Positions 9,839 to 19,895 of a stretch of DNA of 64,000 nucleotides are shown here, piece by piece. The stretch is taken from contig PLHF01000011.1 of NCBI GenBank assembly GCA_003138855.1, positions 79,580 through 143,579 on the forward strand, in the 5' to 3' direction. Origin of the DNA: Acidimicrobiaceae bacterium. GTDB lineage: Bacteria > Actinomycetota > Acidimicrobiia > Acidimicrobiales > RAAP-2. The notes under the pieces are model-generated. The model was not told where the DNA came from and did no database searches. It was given only the letters and a program-made list of their open reading frames with translations. Each line of letters opens with the position of its first letter. Within the stretch, counting starts at the first letter, position 1. The position numbers and the translations under genes are program-made.

Positions 9839-10987
9839 CTACCGGTCGCGGAACAGGGCGATCGAGGCGGTGAAGCTGTGGACGAAGTTGGTGCCGCCGA
9901 TCGGGCCGAACTCACCGCCGGCGAAGAACCCGCCGAGGGGGACCGGGCCGACCGCCTGGCCGAGCACCCCGGCGTCGTGATCGACACCGTCGAAGAGCCG
10001 CGAACCCCGGCCGTTGCACGTGAACATCAACGCGGCCGTGGCGCGGCGACCCCGTAGGAGCGTTCCGAGCTCCTGGTCGGCGGTGACGGCGTCCCGCACG
10101 TGGAACCGGACCGTGCTGCCCAGGGGAACTTGGTCGTCAACGGCCACCGCGCCGTTGGCGCGATCCACGCCGACCACGGCGCGAACCAGGAAATCCCCCG
10201 GACCGGGGTCGGCGACGCGCTCGTCGATCAGGCGGCCCACGAACAGGCCGTTGTCCTCGATGCCGGCGATGTCGAGCGGCTGGAGGCCGGCCTTGATCTG
10301 GTCGACCATGCACTCCATGGCCGGCACCCCCGCCACTCCATAGATGACGTTGCGGTCGGATCCGGTGACGGTGAGGGGCTGCCCATAGGGTCGACACCCC
10401 TGGGACACCACGATCTCGATGTCGATGCCAGAGCCGATGAGCACGCCGACGGCACCCTCGTTCACCACCTGCTCGTCGACGACGAGGCGGGATCCGCCGG
10501 GGCCGCGTCCCCCTGACGCGTTGCCGCCGATGACGGGGAGTCCGGGCCGGCGTTCGTGGAGCCATGCCAGGAAGTCCGCGGCGGGAAAGGTGAACGGATC
10601 GGCGATCAGCAGGAGGGCGCTCGGTTCGAACCCGGTGCGGTCCGGCCATCCGGCGAAGTGCCACGAGTCATCGGCCAGGCGGGTGGCCCGCAGCGCCATG
10701 CCGGCCAGGGGCCCCACCCGTCCGGCCCAGAGGCTGATGGCCGGCGCCTCCTCCACCTCGGTCCCTGTGCCGATCACCGACTCCGCCGCGCATCCGAGGA
10801 TGGCCAGGGGGTGGAGGACGGCCGATACCGTGGTCACGATGTCCTCGAGCGCCCCGGCATGGGGCCGGGTGACGGTCACCAGCACCAGGTCGGGCCGGTC
10901 ACCGATGGATTCGAGGACTGCCCCCGAGACCTCCCCGATGGCCTGGGAGGCGATTGGGTGCTGGGATATGGCGCTGGCGAAGGGCAC
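9839..10987 (-). CDS. FIST N/C-domain sensory protein
   Basis: 382-aa ORF with GGNASGGRGPGGSRL, VSQGCRPYG and AALMFTCNGRG features typical of FIST proteins. Confidence 0.8.
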   Translation of the reverse strand: MPFASAISQHPIASQAIGEVSGAVLESIGDRPDLVLVTVTRPHAGALEDIVTTVSAVLHPLAILGCAAESVIGTGTEVEEAPAISLWAGRVGPLAGMALRATRLADDSWHFAGWPDRTGFEPSALLLIADPFTFPAADFLAWLHERRPGLPVIGGNASGGRGPGGSRLVVDEQVVNEGAVGVLIGSGIDIEIVVSQGCRPYGQPLTVTGSDRNVIYGVAGVPAMECMVDQIKAGLQPLDIAGIEDNGLFVGRLIDERVADPGPGDFLVRAVVGVDRANGAVAVDDQVPLGSTVRFHVRDAVTADQELGTLLRGRRATAALMFTCNGRGSRLFDGVDHDAGVLGQAVGPVPLGGFFAGGEFGPIGGTNFVHSFTASIALFRDR

Positions 10988-10993
10988 GTCTGC

Positions 10994-12016
10994 TCAGTCG
11001 GGTGCCGATGCGAACCGGATATCGAGGGAGCGGAGGTACGAGTGCAACCCCGCGTCTTGGATGGGGACGAGATGGGCCGGCCGGCCCGACTCGTTGTGGT
11101 GGCTGTGCCACAGGCCCGGGGGGGTGACGAAGGCGCCTTCTGCCTCCCAGTCGATCCGGACCGGGTCGACGATGGCGCCCTCCGGGTCCAGGCGCGAGCC
11201 GATCAGGGAGTAGCAGCCCGGCTCGCACGAGGTGATGAGATCGAGGGCCACGCTCTGGTGTCGGTGCGGGCGCTGGACTCGGCCGGTCGGGAGCACGCCC
11301 AGCATGGCCCACAGGGTGTGGGTGACGGTCATCGTCCGCGGCGCGGCAGTGTTCCCGAGCAGGATGCTGATCCGGTTGCGGGTGGACGCGTCGGGATGGC
11401 GCTCGACCTCGGCCAGCCGGGCCAGTGCCACCTCGCCGTCGAACCGGGTGGGGGCGAAACGGGCCCCCCAGGGCTTGACACCGAGGTAGTGGAGAAGGGG
11501 GGCGTCGGTGACCCGGTAGAGCAGCGCTTCCGCGGGCTCGCCGGGGGCAGGGTCGGTGGCGGCGGCGTGCACGGTGGTACACCCGGCCGGCAAGGTGACG
11601 AAGTCCCCGCGGCGCCAGTCGATGCGCCCGGCCCTCGGTGCCTCGAAGGCACCGACCCGTTGGAACTCGCTGGAGCCCCGGCCGCGGAGGCAGTAGTAGA
11701 GCTCGCTGGTGGCGTCGGGCTCGGTGGACACGTCCTCGCCCGGGCGGAGGATCACGAAGGAGGCCAACAGTCCCGGGCTGGTGGCCGGGTAGCTGACGCC
11801 GAGCTCGCCCGAGAGATCGAGGGGGATGATGCGGGAGGACCCTCCGTCATGCATCCGCGGGGAGAACCTCCGGATCGGCACCCCGGAGATGGCGCCGGAC
11901 CCGATGGGGTCTGCGGCTGCCGAGTACTCGTAGAACGTCGCATCGCCGGTCCAGTCCTCGACGGCCTCCCCGACCGCGACGGTGGGAGCTGCGGTGTCAT
12001 CGATTCGATTGGCCAT
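10994..12016 (-). CDS. Cupin-domain protein (gentisate dioxygenase-like bicupin)
   Basis: Two cupin-like segments (LYYCLRGRGSSEF, VQRPHRHQSVALDLI). Confidence 0.65.
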   Translation of the reverse strand: MANRIDDTAAPTVAVGEAVEDWTGDATFYEYSAAADPIGSGAISGVPIRRFSPRMHDGGSSRIIPLDLSGELGVSYPATSPGLLASFVILRPGEDVSTEPDATSELYYCLRGRGSSEFQRVGAFEAPRAGRIDWRRGDFVTLPAGCTTVHAAATDPAPGEPAEALLYRVTDAPLLHYLGVKPWGARFAPTRFDGEVALARLAEVERHPDASTRNRISILLGNTAAPRTMTVTHTLWAMLGVLPTGRVQRPHRHQSVALDLITSCEPGCYSLIGSRLDPEGAIVDPVRIDWEAEGAFVTPPGLWHSHHNESGRPAHLVPIQDAGLHSYLRSLDIRFASAPD

Positions 12017-12057
12017 CCCTCCAGTATCGACGAGCGGGACGGAGGTAGCGTCACGTC

Positions 12058-12468
12058 GTGGCCGACCAGCGGATCCAAGTCCCTCCCAACTGCGAGCTGA
12101 CCCTCGGGATGACCTGCGTGGAGAAGTCCCAACCCGGTCGCACGGTGTGGCGGATGCGGGCCGACGAACGGTTCGCCAATCCGGCCGGCATCATCCAGGG
12201 GGGGTTCCTGGGTGCCATGGCCGACTCGGCCATGGGTTCTGCCGCCGTGACCTTCGCCAGGGCCTCCGGCCGCAAGGTGTTCGCCTCGAATGTGGAGATG
12301 AAGACCAGCTTTCTGGCCGGAGCCCGGGTGGGAAGCACGCTCGAGTGCACCGCCACGGTGATCTCGGGCGGGTCCCGGGTGGCGTTCGCCGAGGCGGAGG
12401 TGGTGGACGAGGAGGGGAGGACGGTGGCCCGGGCGAGTTCCACCTATCTCTTCACCGCTCGCGAGTGA
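12058..12468 (+). CDS. PaaI-type hotdog-fold thioesterase
   Basis: NPAGIIQGGFLGAMADSAMGSAAVT motif. Confidence 0.82.
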   Translation: MADQRIQVPPNCELTLGMTCVEKSQPGRTVWRMRADERFANPAGIIQGGFLGAMADSAMGSAAVTFARASGRKVFASNVEMKTSFLAGARVGSTLECTATVISGGSRVAFAEAEVVDEEGRTVARASSTYLFTARE

Positions 12469-12514
12469 GGCGCCGCCGCTCGCGAGTGAGGCGCCGCCGC
12501 TCGCGAGTGAGGCG
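12457..12514. repeat. 21-bp tandem repeat (GCTCGCGAGTGAGGCGCCGCC), 2.8 units, overlapping the thioesterase stop codon
   Basis: Units 12457-12477, 12478-12498 and partial 12499-12514; each contains the stop TGA in phase. Confidence 0.97.
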
Positions 12515-12712
12515 TCCCCCGGCGGTCATGAGCATCGACCGGACCCACCCTGCCTATAGTTGGGGCCGTCAACCCGCAGGTGATGGCTCGGACCGGCCGA
12601 AGGTGCCGGGGGGCGCCGTGAGTCGCCGGTGGCGTCTCTCGCCGCACGGATCAATCGAATCGACAACGAGCGCACCCGCCGGCGGTGCAGCCGACAGACT
12701 CCGAGGAGGATC

Positions 12713-13078
12713 GTGGCCCCAGGTAGGAACGCCAGAGGCAAAGGGCTGGGTGCTATCAGGTCCACGGGGAGCGAGACGCTCCAACTGGTCGTCGACTACG
12801 TCAAGCAGGAGACGCTCGACCCGCTCAAGGGGCTCGGGAGGTACATCCTGTTCGGGGTGGCCGGATCCGTGGTGCTCTCCATCGGACTGGTCATCCTGGC
12901 CGTGGCCTTCCTGAGGGTGCTCCAGGGTGAGACCGGGAGCACGTTCACCGGAAACTGGTCGTGGGCCCCGTACCTGATCTGCGCGGTGGCCGTGGTCATC
13001 GTGGCGGCCATTGCGGTCAAAGCCGTCAGCAGGGGGCAGGGGCGGACTGCCGCCGACATCGAGAAGGAGAAGCCATGA
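12713..13078 (+). CDS. Small membrane protein (phage-holin-family/DUF1469-like)
   Basis: GTG start; two transmembrane segments; overlaps the next ORF. Confidence 0.5.
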   Translation: MAPGRNARGKGLGAIRSTGSETLQLVVDYVKQETLDPLKGLGRYILFGVAGSVVLSIGLVILAVAFLRVLQGETGSTFTGNWSWAPYLICAVAVVIVAAIAVKAVSRGQGRTAADIEKEKP

Positions 13079-13287
13079 GCCCGGCCGGACAGAAGATCAC
13101 CCGGGACGACATCGAGGCGAAGTTCCGCGAACTGACCGGCGAGGTGTCCCAGGAGGTCGCGTCGACCCGGTCGCAGGCGATCACGGTGGGGCTGGCGGTG
13201 GGGGTGGCACTGGTGGCCGTGGTCTTCCTGATCGGACGCCGGAACGGGCGGCGCCGGTCCGCGGTCGTCGAGGTCCGGCGGATCTGA
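13075..13287 (+). CDS. Hypothetical small single-TM protein
   Basis: ATG overlaps the upstream stop; TM segment AITVGLAVGVALVAVVFLIG then basic tail. Confidence 0.55.
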   Translation: MSPAGQKITRDDIEAKFRELTGEVSQEVASTRSQAITVGLAVGVALVAVVFLIGRRNGRRRSAVVEVRRI

Positions 13288-13291
13288 TCCG

Positions 13292-13504
13292 ATGGAGGCC
13301 TTCTTGAACTATGTCCGGCTGAAGGCGTTCGGGCGGGGCCTGAGGGGTTACCACTCCGCGTGGTTCGTGGTGGCGGTGGCGACGTGGATGATCCACCGGG
13401 CCCGCAATCAAGGCGACGTGGTCTATCGGACGAAGCTCAAGCCGGGCGAGCAGCTGATCATCAAGGCCAGCCCCTCCACGTCGTCCAAGTCGTCCGGCAA
13501 CTGA
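13292..13504 (+). CDS. Hypothetical small protein
   Basis: 70-aa ORF in operon-like spacing. Confidence 0.45.
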   Translation: MEAFLNYVRLKAFGRGLRGYHSAWFVVAVATWMIHRARNQGDVVYRTKLKPGEQLIIKASPSTSSKSSGN

Positions 13505-13509
13505 GCACG

Positions 13510-14322
13510 GTGGGTCCCGATGAGGACCGGAGCCTCCTGAGGGACGGAGACCGGGTGCTACTGGTCGACGTCAAGGAGCGTCGCTACCTGATCACCCTCC
13601 GTGCAGGCGCGGCGTTCCACACCCATGTGGGCATCGTGGCCCACGACGACATGATCGGCGCCCCGGAGGGCTCGACGATCCCGGGAAGCACGGGGCGCCG
13701 CTTCCTGGTGGTCCGTCCCACTCTGTCCGACGTCGTGCTGAAGATGCCGAGGGGGGCCCAGGTCATCTATCCCAAGGACCTGGCGGCCATGCTGATGGAG
13801 GTCGACATCGCCCCAGGGGTCACGGTGCTCGAAGCAGGGGTGGGCTCCGGGGCACTGTCGATGGCCCTCTTGCGTGCCGGGGCCGAGGTGGTCGGGTACG
13901 AGGTGCGCGAGGACTTCGCCCAGGTTGCCCGCATGAATGTGGCCGCGCTGCTCGGGGAGGGCGCCCGCTACCGGGTGGAGCTGCGGGACGTCTACGAGGG
14001 CATCGAGGAGGGTGGGTTCGACCGGGTCGTCCTGGACTTGCCGGAGCCCTGGCGGGTGCTCCCGCATGCCGAGCAGGCCATGCGCCCCGGTGGGATCCTC
14101 TGCGCCTACCTGCCCACCATCAATCAGACCTCCCAGCTCCGCCAGGCGATGGAGCACAGTGCCTTCGGGCTGGCCTCGACACTCGAGGTCCTGCATCGGA
14201 CCTGGCACATCGAAGCCCGATCGGTGCGCCCGGACCACCGGATGGTCGGCCACACCGGGTTCCTCACCACGGCGCGCCTGCTGCACCCCGACGGAGGGGA
14301 GGGCCGGTCCCCGCAGGGGTGA
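13510..14322 (+). CDS. trmI: tRNA (adenine-58-N1)-methyltransferase TrmI
   Basis: IYPKDLAAMLMEVDIAPGVTVLEAGVGSGALSMALLRA and DRVVLDLPEPW motifs; next to the proteasome locus as in other actinobacteria. Confidence 0.88.
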   Translation: MGPDEDRSLLRDGDRVLLVDVKERRYLITLRAGAAFHTHVGIVAHDDMIGAPEGSTIPGSTGRRFLVVRPTLSDVVLKMPRGAQVIYPKDLAAMLMEVDIAPGVTVLEAGVGSGALSMALLRAGAEVVGYEVREDFAQVARMNVAALLGEGARYRVELRDVYEGIEEGGFDRVVLDLPEPWRVLPHAEQAMRPGGILCAYLPTINQTSQLRQAMEHSAFGLASTLEVLHRTWHIEARSVRPDHRMVGHTGFLTTARLLHPDGGEGRSPQG

Positions 14323-14323
14323 C

Positions 14324-14560
14324 TCAGCCCTGCTCGATGAAGATGCACTCGCCCGGGCACTCCTCGGACGCCTCGACCACCGCATCCTCGAGTTCCCCGG
14401 GTACCGCGGCCATGCCGGCCGAGCCGCCCGGCTGGTCCCTCACGTCCGTGCCTTCCTTCACGTAGGCCAGCCCGTCGTCGAGCAGAGTGAAGACGGCGGG
14501 CGCGATCTCCTCGCAGAGGCCGTCCCCCGTGCACAGATCTTGGTCGATCCAGACCTTCAT
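14324..14560 (-). CDS. Ferredoxin, [3Fe-4S]/[4Fe-4S] type
   Basis: MKVWIDQDLCTGDGLCEEIAPAVF...CPGECIFIEQG. Confidence 0.88.
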   Translation of the reverse strand: MKVWIDQDLCTGDGLCEEIAPAVFTLLDDGLAYVKEGTDVRDQPGGSAGMAAVPGELEDAVVEASEECPGECIFIEQG

Positions 14561-14829
14561 CAGTTACGTCACTCCTACGTTTCTCCCGTTCGATCCGGGC
14601 GAGCTCGACCGGTCGGCTGCACTCGGCCGGCGAACAGGTATCGGCGCACCGTCGCGCTCGGCCGGATCGGAGGTCCGACTGCCGACCACAATGCTATCCG
14701 CAACGGCGAGGAGGATTGCTGACGGTCTGTCAGATACCCCGGATCCGCCCGGCGCTGCCCTGGGCCGTGGTGCATCCCGGCGGAGGGTGCCGGTGTAGGG
14801 TCGCCACCTAGGGTGCACTCGCGAATGGG

Positions 14830-16620
14830 GTGATGGCAACGGTGGACTTCGATGACACGAAAGACGATCGCCGGCCGGCGGACGCCATGGACGACGACGA
14901 CGACCTCGAGGCTTGGAGGATTCGCGCACAGGCGTCCGAGGAAGAGGTGACCATCCTCCGCCGCCGGCTCCAGGAGAGCCCACGGCGGGTCCAGACCCTC
15001 GAGGAGAAACTGCTCGAGACCAAGGGGCAGCTGGCGCAAGCCATCTCCCAGAACGAGAAGCTCACCTTCACCTTGCAGACGGCCAAGGAGCACGTAGCCA
15101 ACCTGCGCGACGAGGTGGAGAAGCTGACCCAGCCACCTGCCGCCTACGGGACCTACCTCGGCGCGAACGATGACGGGACGGTCGATGTGTTCTCCGGCGG
15201 CAGGAAGATGCGGGTGTCACTCCATCCCGACATCGACGTCGACGACCTGCAACGCGGCAACGAGGTGGTGCTCAACGAGTCGCTCAACGTGATCCTGGCC
15301 AGGGAGGGGGAGGGATCCGGTGAAGTGGTAGTGCTCAAGGAGGTGCTCGACGACCGCATGCGGGCCCTGGTCTTCGGCCGGGCCGACGAGGAACGGGTGG
15401 CCGAGCTGTCCGACGCACTGGTGGGGGTCAAGCTGCGGGCCGGCGACACCTTGCTGATGGAGTCCCGGACCGGCCTCCTGGTGGAGAAGCTCGAGCGCCC
15501 CGAGGTGGAGGAGCTCGTCCTCGAGGAGGTCCCCGACGTGACCTACGCCGACGTCGGGGGGCTCGACGACCAGATCGAGGCCATCACCGACGCGGTGGAG
15601 CTTCCCTACCTCTACCGGGAGCTCTACAGCGAGCACAAGCTCCCGGCGCCGAAGGGCATCCTCCTCTACGGTCCGCCCGGGTGCGGCAAGACCCTGATCG
15701 CCAAGGCGGTGGCCAACTCCCTGGCCAAGAAGGTGGCCGAGGTGACAGGCAATACCAACGCCCGGAGCTACTTCCTCAACATCAAGGGTCCCGAGCTGCT
15801 CAACAAGTACGTGGGTGAGACCGAGCGCCAGATCCGGCTGGTCTTCCAGCGGGCCCGGGAGAAGTCGGAGGAGGGCGTCCCGGTGATCGTGTTCTTCGAC
15901 GAGATGGACTCGCTGTTCCGGACCAGGGGCACCGGCATCAGCTCGGACATGGAGTCGACCATCGTGCCCCAGCTGTTGGCGGAGATCGACGGGGTGGAGA
16001 CCTTGAAGGACGTCATCGTCATCGGGGCCTCCAACCGCGAGGACCTGATCGACCCGGCGATCCTGCGCCCGGGCCGACTCGACGTGAAGATCCGCATCGA
16101 GCGGCCCAACGAAGTGGCGGCCACCCAGATCTTCTCGCGCTACCTGACCCCCGACCTTCCCCTCGATGCCGAGGAGGTGCGCACCCTGGGCGGGGGGGAC
16201 CGGGCCAAGGCCACCCAGGCCATGATCGAGGCGACCGTCGCCGAGATGTACCGGAACGACGAGGAGAACCGCTTCCTCGAGGTCACCTATCAGAACGGCG
16301 ACAAGGAGGTGCTCTACTACCGCGACTTCTCCTCGGGGGCGATGATCGAGAACATCGTCCGCCGGGCCAAGAAACTGGCGATCAAGCGGGCCATCGCGGG
16401 GGAGAGTCGGGGGATCCGGACCGACGACCTCCTCGAGTCGATCCGACAGGAGTACAAGGAGAACGAGGATCTTCCCAACACCACCAACCCCGACGACTGG
16501 GCGAAGATCTCGGGCAAGAAGGGCGAGCGTATCGTCTACATCCGCACACTGATCAGCGACCACGACGAGACCAAGGGCGGACGTTCCATCGAGCGCGTGG
16601 GAACCGGTCAGTATCTCTGA
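14830..16620 (+). CDS. mpa: Proteasome-associated AAA ATPase Mpa/ARC
   Basis: N-terminal coiled coil, [15 protein letters not shown] Walker [12 protein letters not shown] Walker B, C-terminal GQYL. Confidence 0.95.
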   Translation: MMATVDFDDTKDDRRPADAMDDDDDLEAWRIRAQASEEEVTILRRRLQESPRRVQTLEEKLLETKGQLAQAISQNEKLTFTLQTAKEHVANLRDEVEKLTQPPAAYGTYLGANDDGTVDVFSGGRKMRVSLHPDIDVDDLQRGNEVVLNESLNVILAREGEGSGEVVVLKEVLDDRMRALVFGRADEERVAELSDALVGVKLRAGDTLLMESRTGLLVEKLERPEVEELVLEEVPDVTYADVGGLDDQIEAITDAVELPYLYRELYSEHKLPAPKGILLYGPPGCGKTLIAKAVANSLAKKVAEVTGNTNARSYFLNIKGPELLNKYVGETERQIRLVFQRAREKSEEGVPVIVFFDEMDSLFRTRGTGISSDMESTIVPQLLAEIDGVETLKDVIVIGASNREDLIDPAILRPGRLDVKIRIERPNEVAATQIFSRYLTPDLPLDAEEVRTLGGGDRAKATQAMIEATVAEMYRNDEENRFLEVTYQNGDKEVLYYRDFSSGAMIENIVRRAKKLAIKRAIAGESRGIRTDDLLESIRQEYKENEDLPNTTNPDDWAKISGKKGERIVYIRTLISDHDETKGGRSIERVGTGQYL

Positions 16621-16646
16621 GCAACCCCCGGTATAGGGTCGACCGC

Positions 16647-18140
16647 ATGGCCATCCCCAAGGTCTGTGGAATCGAGACGGAGTACGGCATCCAGGTGGTG
16701 GGCGGCGACCCCAACCCGATTGCCGCCTCGTCCTTGCTTATCAACGCCTATGCCCACGACGTGGCCCGCCAGCAGACCGAGTGGGACTTCGAGGACGAGG
16801 CCCCGGGCAACGACGCCCGTGGGTTCGCCCGGGAGGGATCGATGCCGCCGCAGGTCGAGACCCATCTCGTGAACACGGTGCTCACCAACGGGGCCCGTTT
16901 CTACGTGGACCACGCCCACCCCGAGTTCTCCACGCCCGAGTGCAGCGATGCCCTCGAATGCGTCCGGTACGACCGTGCCGGCGAGGTGGTCCTGATCCGC
17001 GCCATGGAGGCCGCCGACCTCACTGTTCGGGACGGCTCCCATCTGGTCATCTACAAGAACAACTCGGACGGCAAGGGGAATTCCTACGGCACCCACGAGA
17101 ACTACCTGATGGACCGCGCCGCGCCGTTCACCCGCATCGTGGCCGGGGTCACGCCACACTTCGTCACCCGGCAGATCTTCGCCGGCGCCGGGAAGGTCGG
17201 CGCCGAGACCTCGGTCCACGACGGTCAGCGGGTGGACTTCCAGCTCTCCCAGCGAGCGGAGTTCTTCGAGGAGCAGGTGGGCCTCGAGACGACGTTGAAG
17301 CGGCCCATCGTCAACACACGGGACGAGCCGCACGCCGATCCGCACCGCTACCGGAGGCTGCACGTCATCGTGGGCGACGCCAACCTGGCCGAGGTGGCCA
17401 CCTTCTTGAAGGTGGGGACCACCTCGCTGGTCCTGGCCATGATCGAGGACGATGTCTCGGGGAGCCGGAGCCTGGCCCTGGCCGACCCGGTGACCGCCAT
17501 GCACGAGGTGGCCCTCGATCGGACCTTCTCCCGACCGCTGCGGATGGCAGACGGTTCCACGGCGACGGCGCTGGCCATCCAGTGGGAGCTCTACTCGCTG
17601 GCCCGGAAGTACGCCGACGACCGGGGACTCGAATGCATGGGCGCCGAGGGCATCGGCGAGGAGGTGCTCAGTCGGTGGGAGAACGTGCTCAACGGCCTGG
17701 AGACCGATCCGATGTCCCTGGCCGGCCAGCTCGACTGGGTGGCCAAGCTGCAGCTCATCGAGGCCTACCGGCAGCGCCACGGCTGTGCCTGGGACGACCC
17801 CCGGCTGGCGGCACTGGACCTCCAGTACCACGATCTGCGGCCGTCGCGGTCGCTGTTCGCCCGATTGGACACCGAGCGGATCGTCGCCGAGGCGTCCGTG
17901 GTCGCTGCCGTCGTGGAGCCGCCTCGGGGCACCCGCGCCTGGTTCCGGGGCCAGTGCCTCAAGAAATGGCCCACGGCGGTGGTCACCGCCAACTGGGATT
18001 CGCTGGTGTTCGACCTCGGCGCCGACCCCCTGCGGCGCGTCCCTATGATGGATCCCCTGAAGGGTACGGCGGAACACGTCGAAGAACTATTGAACGCATG
18101 TGCGAGTCCGTCCGAGCTGTTGGACCGACTGAGCGGCTAG
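16647..18140 (+). CDS. dop: Depupylase/deamidase Dop
   Basis: GIETEYGIQ...DHAHPEFSTPEC...NNSDGKGNSYGTHENYL; upstream of pup. Confidence 0.94.
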   Translation: MAIPKVCGIETEYGIQVVGGDPNPIAASSLLINAYAHDVARQQTEWDFEDEAPGNDARGFAREGSMPPQVETHLVNTVLTNGARFYVDHAHPEFSTPECSDALECVRYDRAGEVVLIRAMEAADLTVRDGSHLVIYKNNSDGKGNSYGTHENYLMDRAAPFTRIVAGVTPHFVTRQIFAGAGKVGAETSVHDGQRVDFQLSQRAEFFEEQVGLETTLKRPIVNTRDEPHADPHRYRRLHVIVGDANLAEVATFLKVGTTSLVLAMIEDDVSGSRSLALADPVTAMHEVALDRTFSRPLRMADGSTATALAIQWELYSLARKYADDRGLECMGAEGIGEEVLSRWENVLNGLETDPMSLAGQLDWVAKLQLIEAYRQRHGCAWDDPRLAALDLQYHDLRPSRSLFARLDTERIVAEASVVAAVVEPPRGTRAWFRGQCLKKWPTAVVTANWDSLVFDLGADPLRRVPMMDPLKGTAEHVEELLNACASPSELLDRLSG

Positions 18141-18151
18141 GGAGAGCAGAG

Positions 18152-18346
18152 ATGGCAGAACGAGAGCAGAAGAAGAGGGCCTCGCCCGAACGCGCCGATG
18201 AGGTCGTCGAGGAGGTGCCGGCAGCATCGGCCGCCGGCGACAAGCTCAAGGCCGAGCTCGATGATCTGCTCGACGAGATCGACGAGGTTCTCGAGGACAA
18301 CGCCGAGGAGTTCGTGCGCAACTACGTACAAAAGGGCGGCGAGTAG
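18152..18346 (+). CDS. pup: Prokaryotic ubiquitin-like protein Pup
   Basis: 64 aa, ends NYVQKGGE; positioned between dop and prcB. Confidence 0.95.
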   Translation: MAEREQKKRASPERADEVVEEVPAASAAGDKLKAELDDLLDEIDEVLEDNAEEFVRNYVQKGGE

Positions 18347-18351
18347 CACCG

Positions 18352-19167
18352 GTGACCCTGCCGCTCTTTTCGACCACCGACGACCCCGGACCCGATTTCG
18401 CCGGATTGATCCGCCGGCTCAAGGTCCCCACCCCGGCGATGTCCGCCGGCGCCGCGCCCGGGGAAGCCTCGGGGAGCGACCGGTTCCGCCACGGCACCAC
18501 CGTGGCCGCGCTCCGCTTCGCCGACGGCGTGGTGATGGCCGGTGACCGGCGGGCCACCGAGGGCCATGCCATCGCCCACCGGTCCATGGAGAAGGTGTTC
18601 CCCGCCGACCGGTACTCGGCAGTGGCCATTGCGGGCGCCGCCGGCCCGGCGGTGGAGATGGTGCGCCTGTTCCAGACCCAGCTCGAACATTACGAAAAGG
18701 TCGAAGGGGTGGTGCTCAGCCTCGAGGGCAAGGCAAACCAGCTGAGCCAGATGGTGCGGGAGCACCTGCCCATGGCCATGCAGGGCCTGGCGGTGGTGCC
18801 GCTCTTCGCCGGCTACGACCTGACGAGGGGCACCGGCCGGATCTTCACCTACGACGTGACCGGTGGGCACTTCGAGGAGACCGAGTACAACGCCACCGGG
18901 TCGGGTGGGCGCGACGCCCGGACCACCATCAAACTCGGCTACCGGGTGGGGATGGCTCGGGACGAAGCGGTGGAACTGTCGATCGAGGCACTCTACGAGG
19001 CCGCCGACGAGGACTCGGCCACCGGGGGGCCCGATCTGATCAGGGGCATCTACCCTCTGGTGGCCACCGTCACCGCCGAGGGCTTCCTGGCCGTGCCCGA
19101 GGACGAGGTGGCCGAGCGGTTCGCCGCACTCATCGAACGACGTCGAGCAGAGGGTCGCCAGCCATGA
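18352..19167 (+). CDS. prcB: 20S proteasome beta subunit PrcB (GTG start)
   Basis: GTTVAALRFADGVVMAGDRRATEGHAIA following a propeptide. Confidence 0.95.
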   Translation: MTLPLFSTTDDPGPDFAGLIRRLKVPTPAMSAGAAPGEASGSDRFRHGTTVAALRFADGVVMAGDRRATEGHAIAHRSMEKVFPADRYSAVAIAGAAGPAVEMVRLFQTQLEHYEKVEGVVLSLEGKANQLSQMVREHLPMAMQGLAVVPLFAGYDLTRGTGRIFTYDVTGGHFEETEYNATGSGGRDARTTIKLGYRVGMARDEAVELSIEALYEAADEDSATGGPDLIRGIYPLVATVTAEGFLAVPEDEVAERFAALIERRRAEGRQP

Positions 19168-19841
19168 CGATGCCCTACTACGTGGCACCCGAGCAGGTGA
19201 TGAAGGATCGAGCCGAGTATGCCCAAAAGGGCATCGCCCGGGGCCGATCCCTGGTGGCGACCACCTACGACCTCGGCATCGCCATCGTGGCGGACAACCC
19301 GTCGCGTTCGCTCCACAAGATCAGCGAGATCTACGACCGGATCGCCTTTGCCGGTGTGGGGAAGTACAACGAGTTCGACCAGCTGCGGGTGTCGGGGATA
19401 CGGCATGCCGACACCAAGGGCTATGCCTACAGCCGCGAGGACGTCGAGGCGCGGTCGTTGGCCAACCTCTATGCGCAGTACCTGGGGCAGGTCTTCACCC
19501 ACGAGATGAAGCCTCTCGAGGTCGAGATCCTGGTGGCGGAGCTCGGGACCGAACTGCGCCCGCCGCAGCTGTACCACATCGCCTACGAGGGGACGATCAC
19601 CGATGAGGACCGGTACGCGGTGCTCGGAGGCGAGACCGAGGCCATCGCTCAGCGCCTGGACGAGGAGTGGGCCAGTGGCTGGTCGCTGACCGATGCCCTC
19701 CGCTCGGCGGTGGGCGCCCTAGCCGGCCCCGATCGGACGCTGCGGGGCCAGGATCTCGAGGTTGCGATCCTGGCCGAGGGCAATGGCCGCCGGGCATTCC
19801 GGCGCCTGGTCAACGGCGAGTTGGATGACCTGCTCGGCTGA
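19164..19841 (+). CDS. prcA: 20S proteasome alpha subunit PrcA
   Basis: EYAQKGIARGRSLVATTYDLGIAIVADN; overlaps prcB. Confidence 0.95.
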   Translation: MTMPYYVAPEQVMKDRAEYAQKGIARGRSLVATTYDLGIAIVADNPSRSLHKISEIYDRIAFAGVGKYNEFDQLRVSGIRHADTKGYAYSREDVEARSLANLYAQYLGQVFTHEMKPLEVEILVAELGTELRPPQLYHIAYEGTITDEDRYAVLGGETEAIAQRLDEEWASGWSLTDALRSAVGALAGPDRTLRGQDLEVAILAEGNGRRAFRRLVNGELDDLLG

Positions 19842-19895
19842 GCCGGCCGGCAGCGATCGGACCGGTTCGTAGCAGCCGGCCGTCCTCACGGTACC

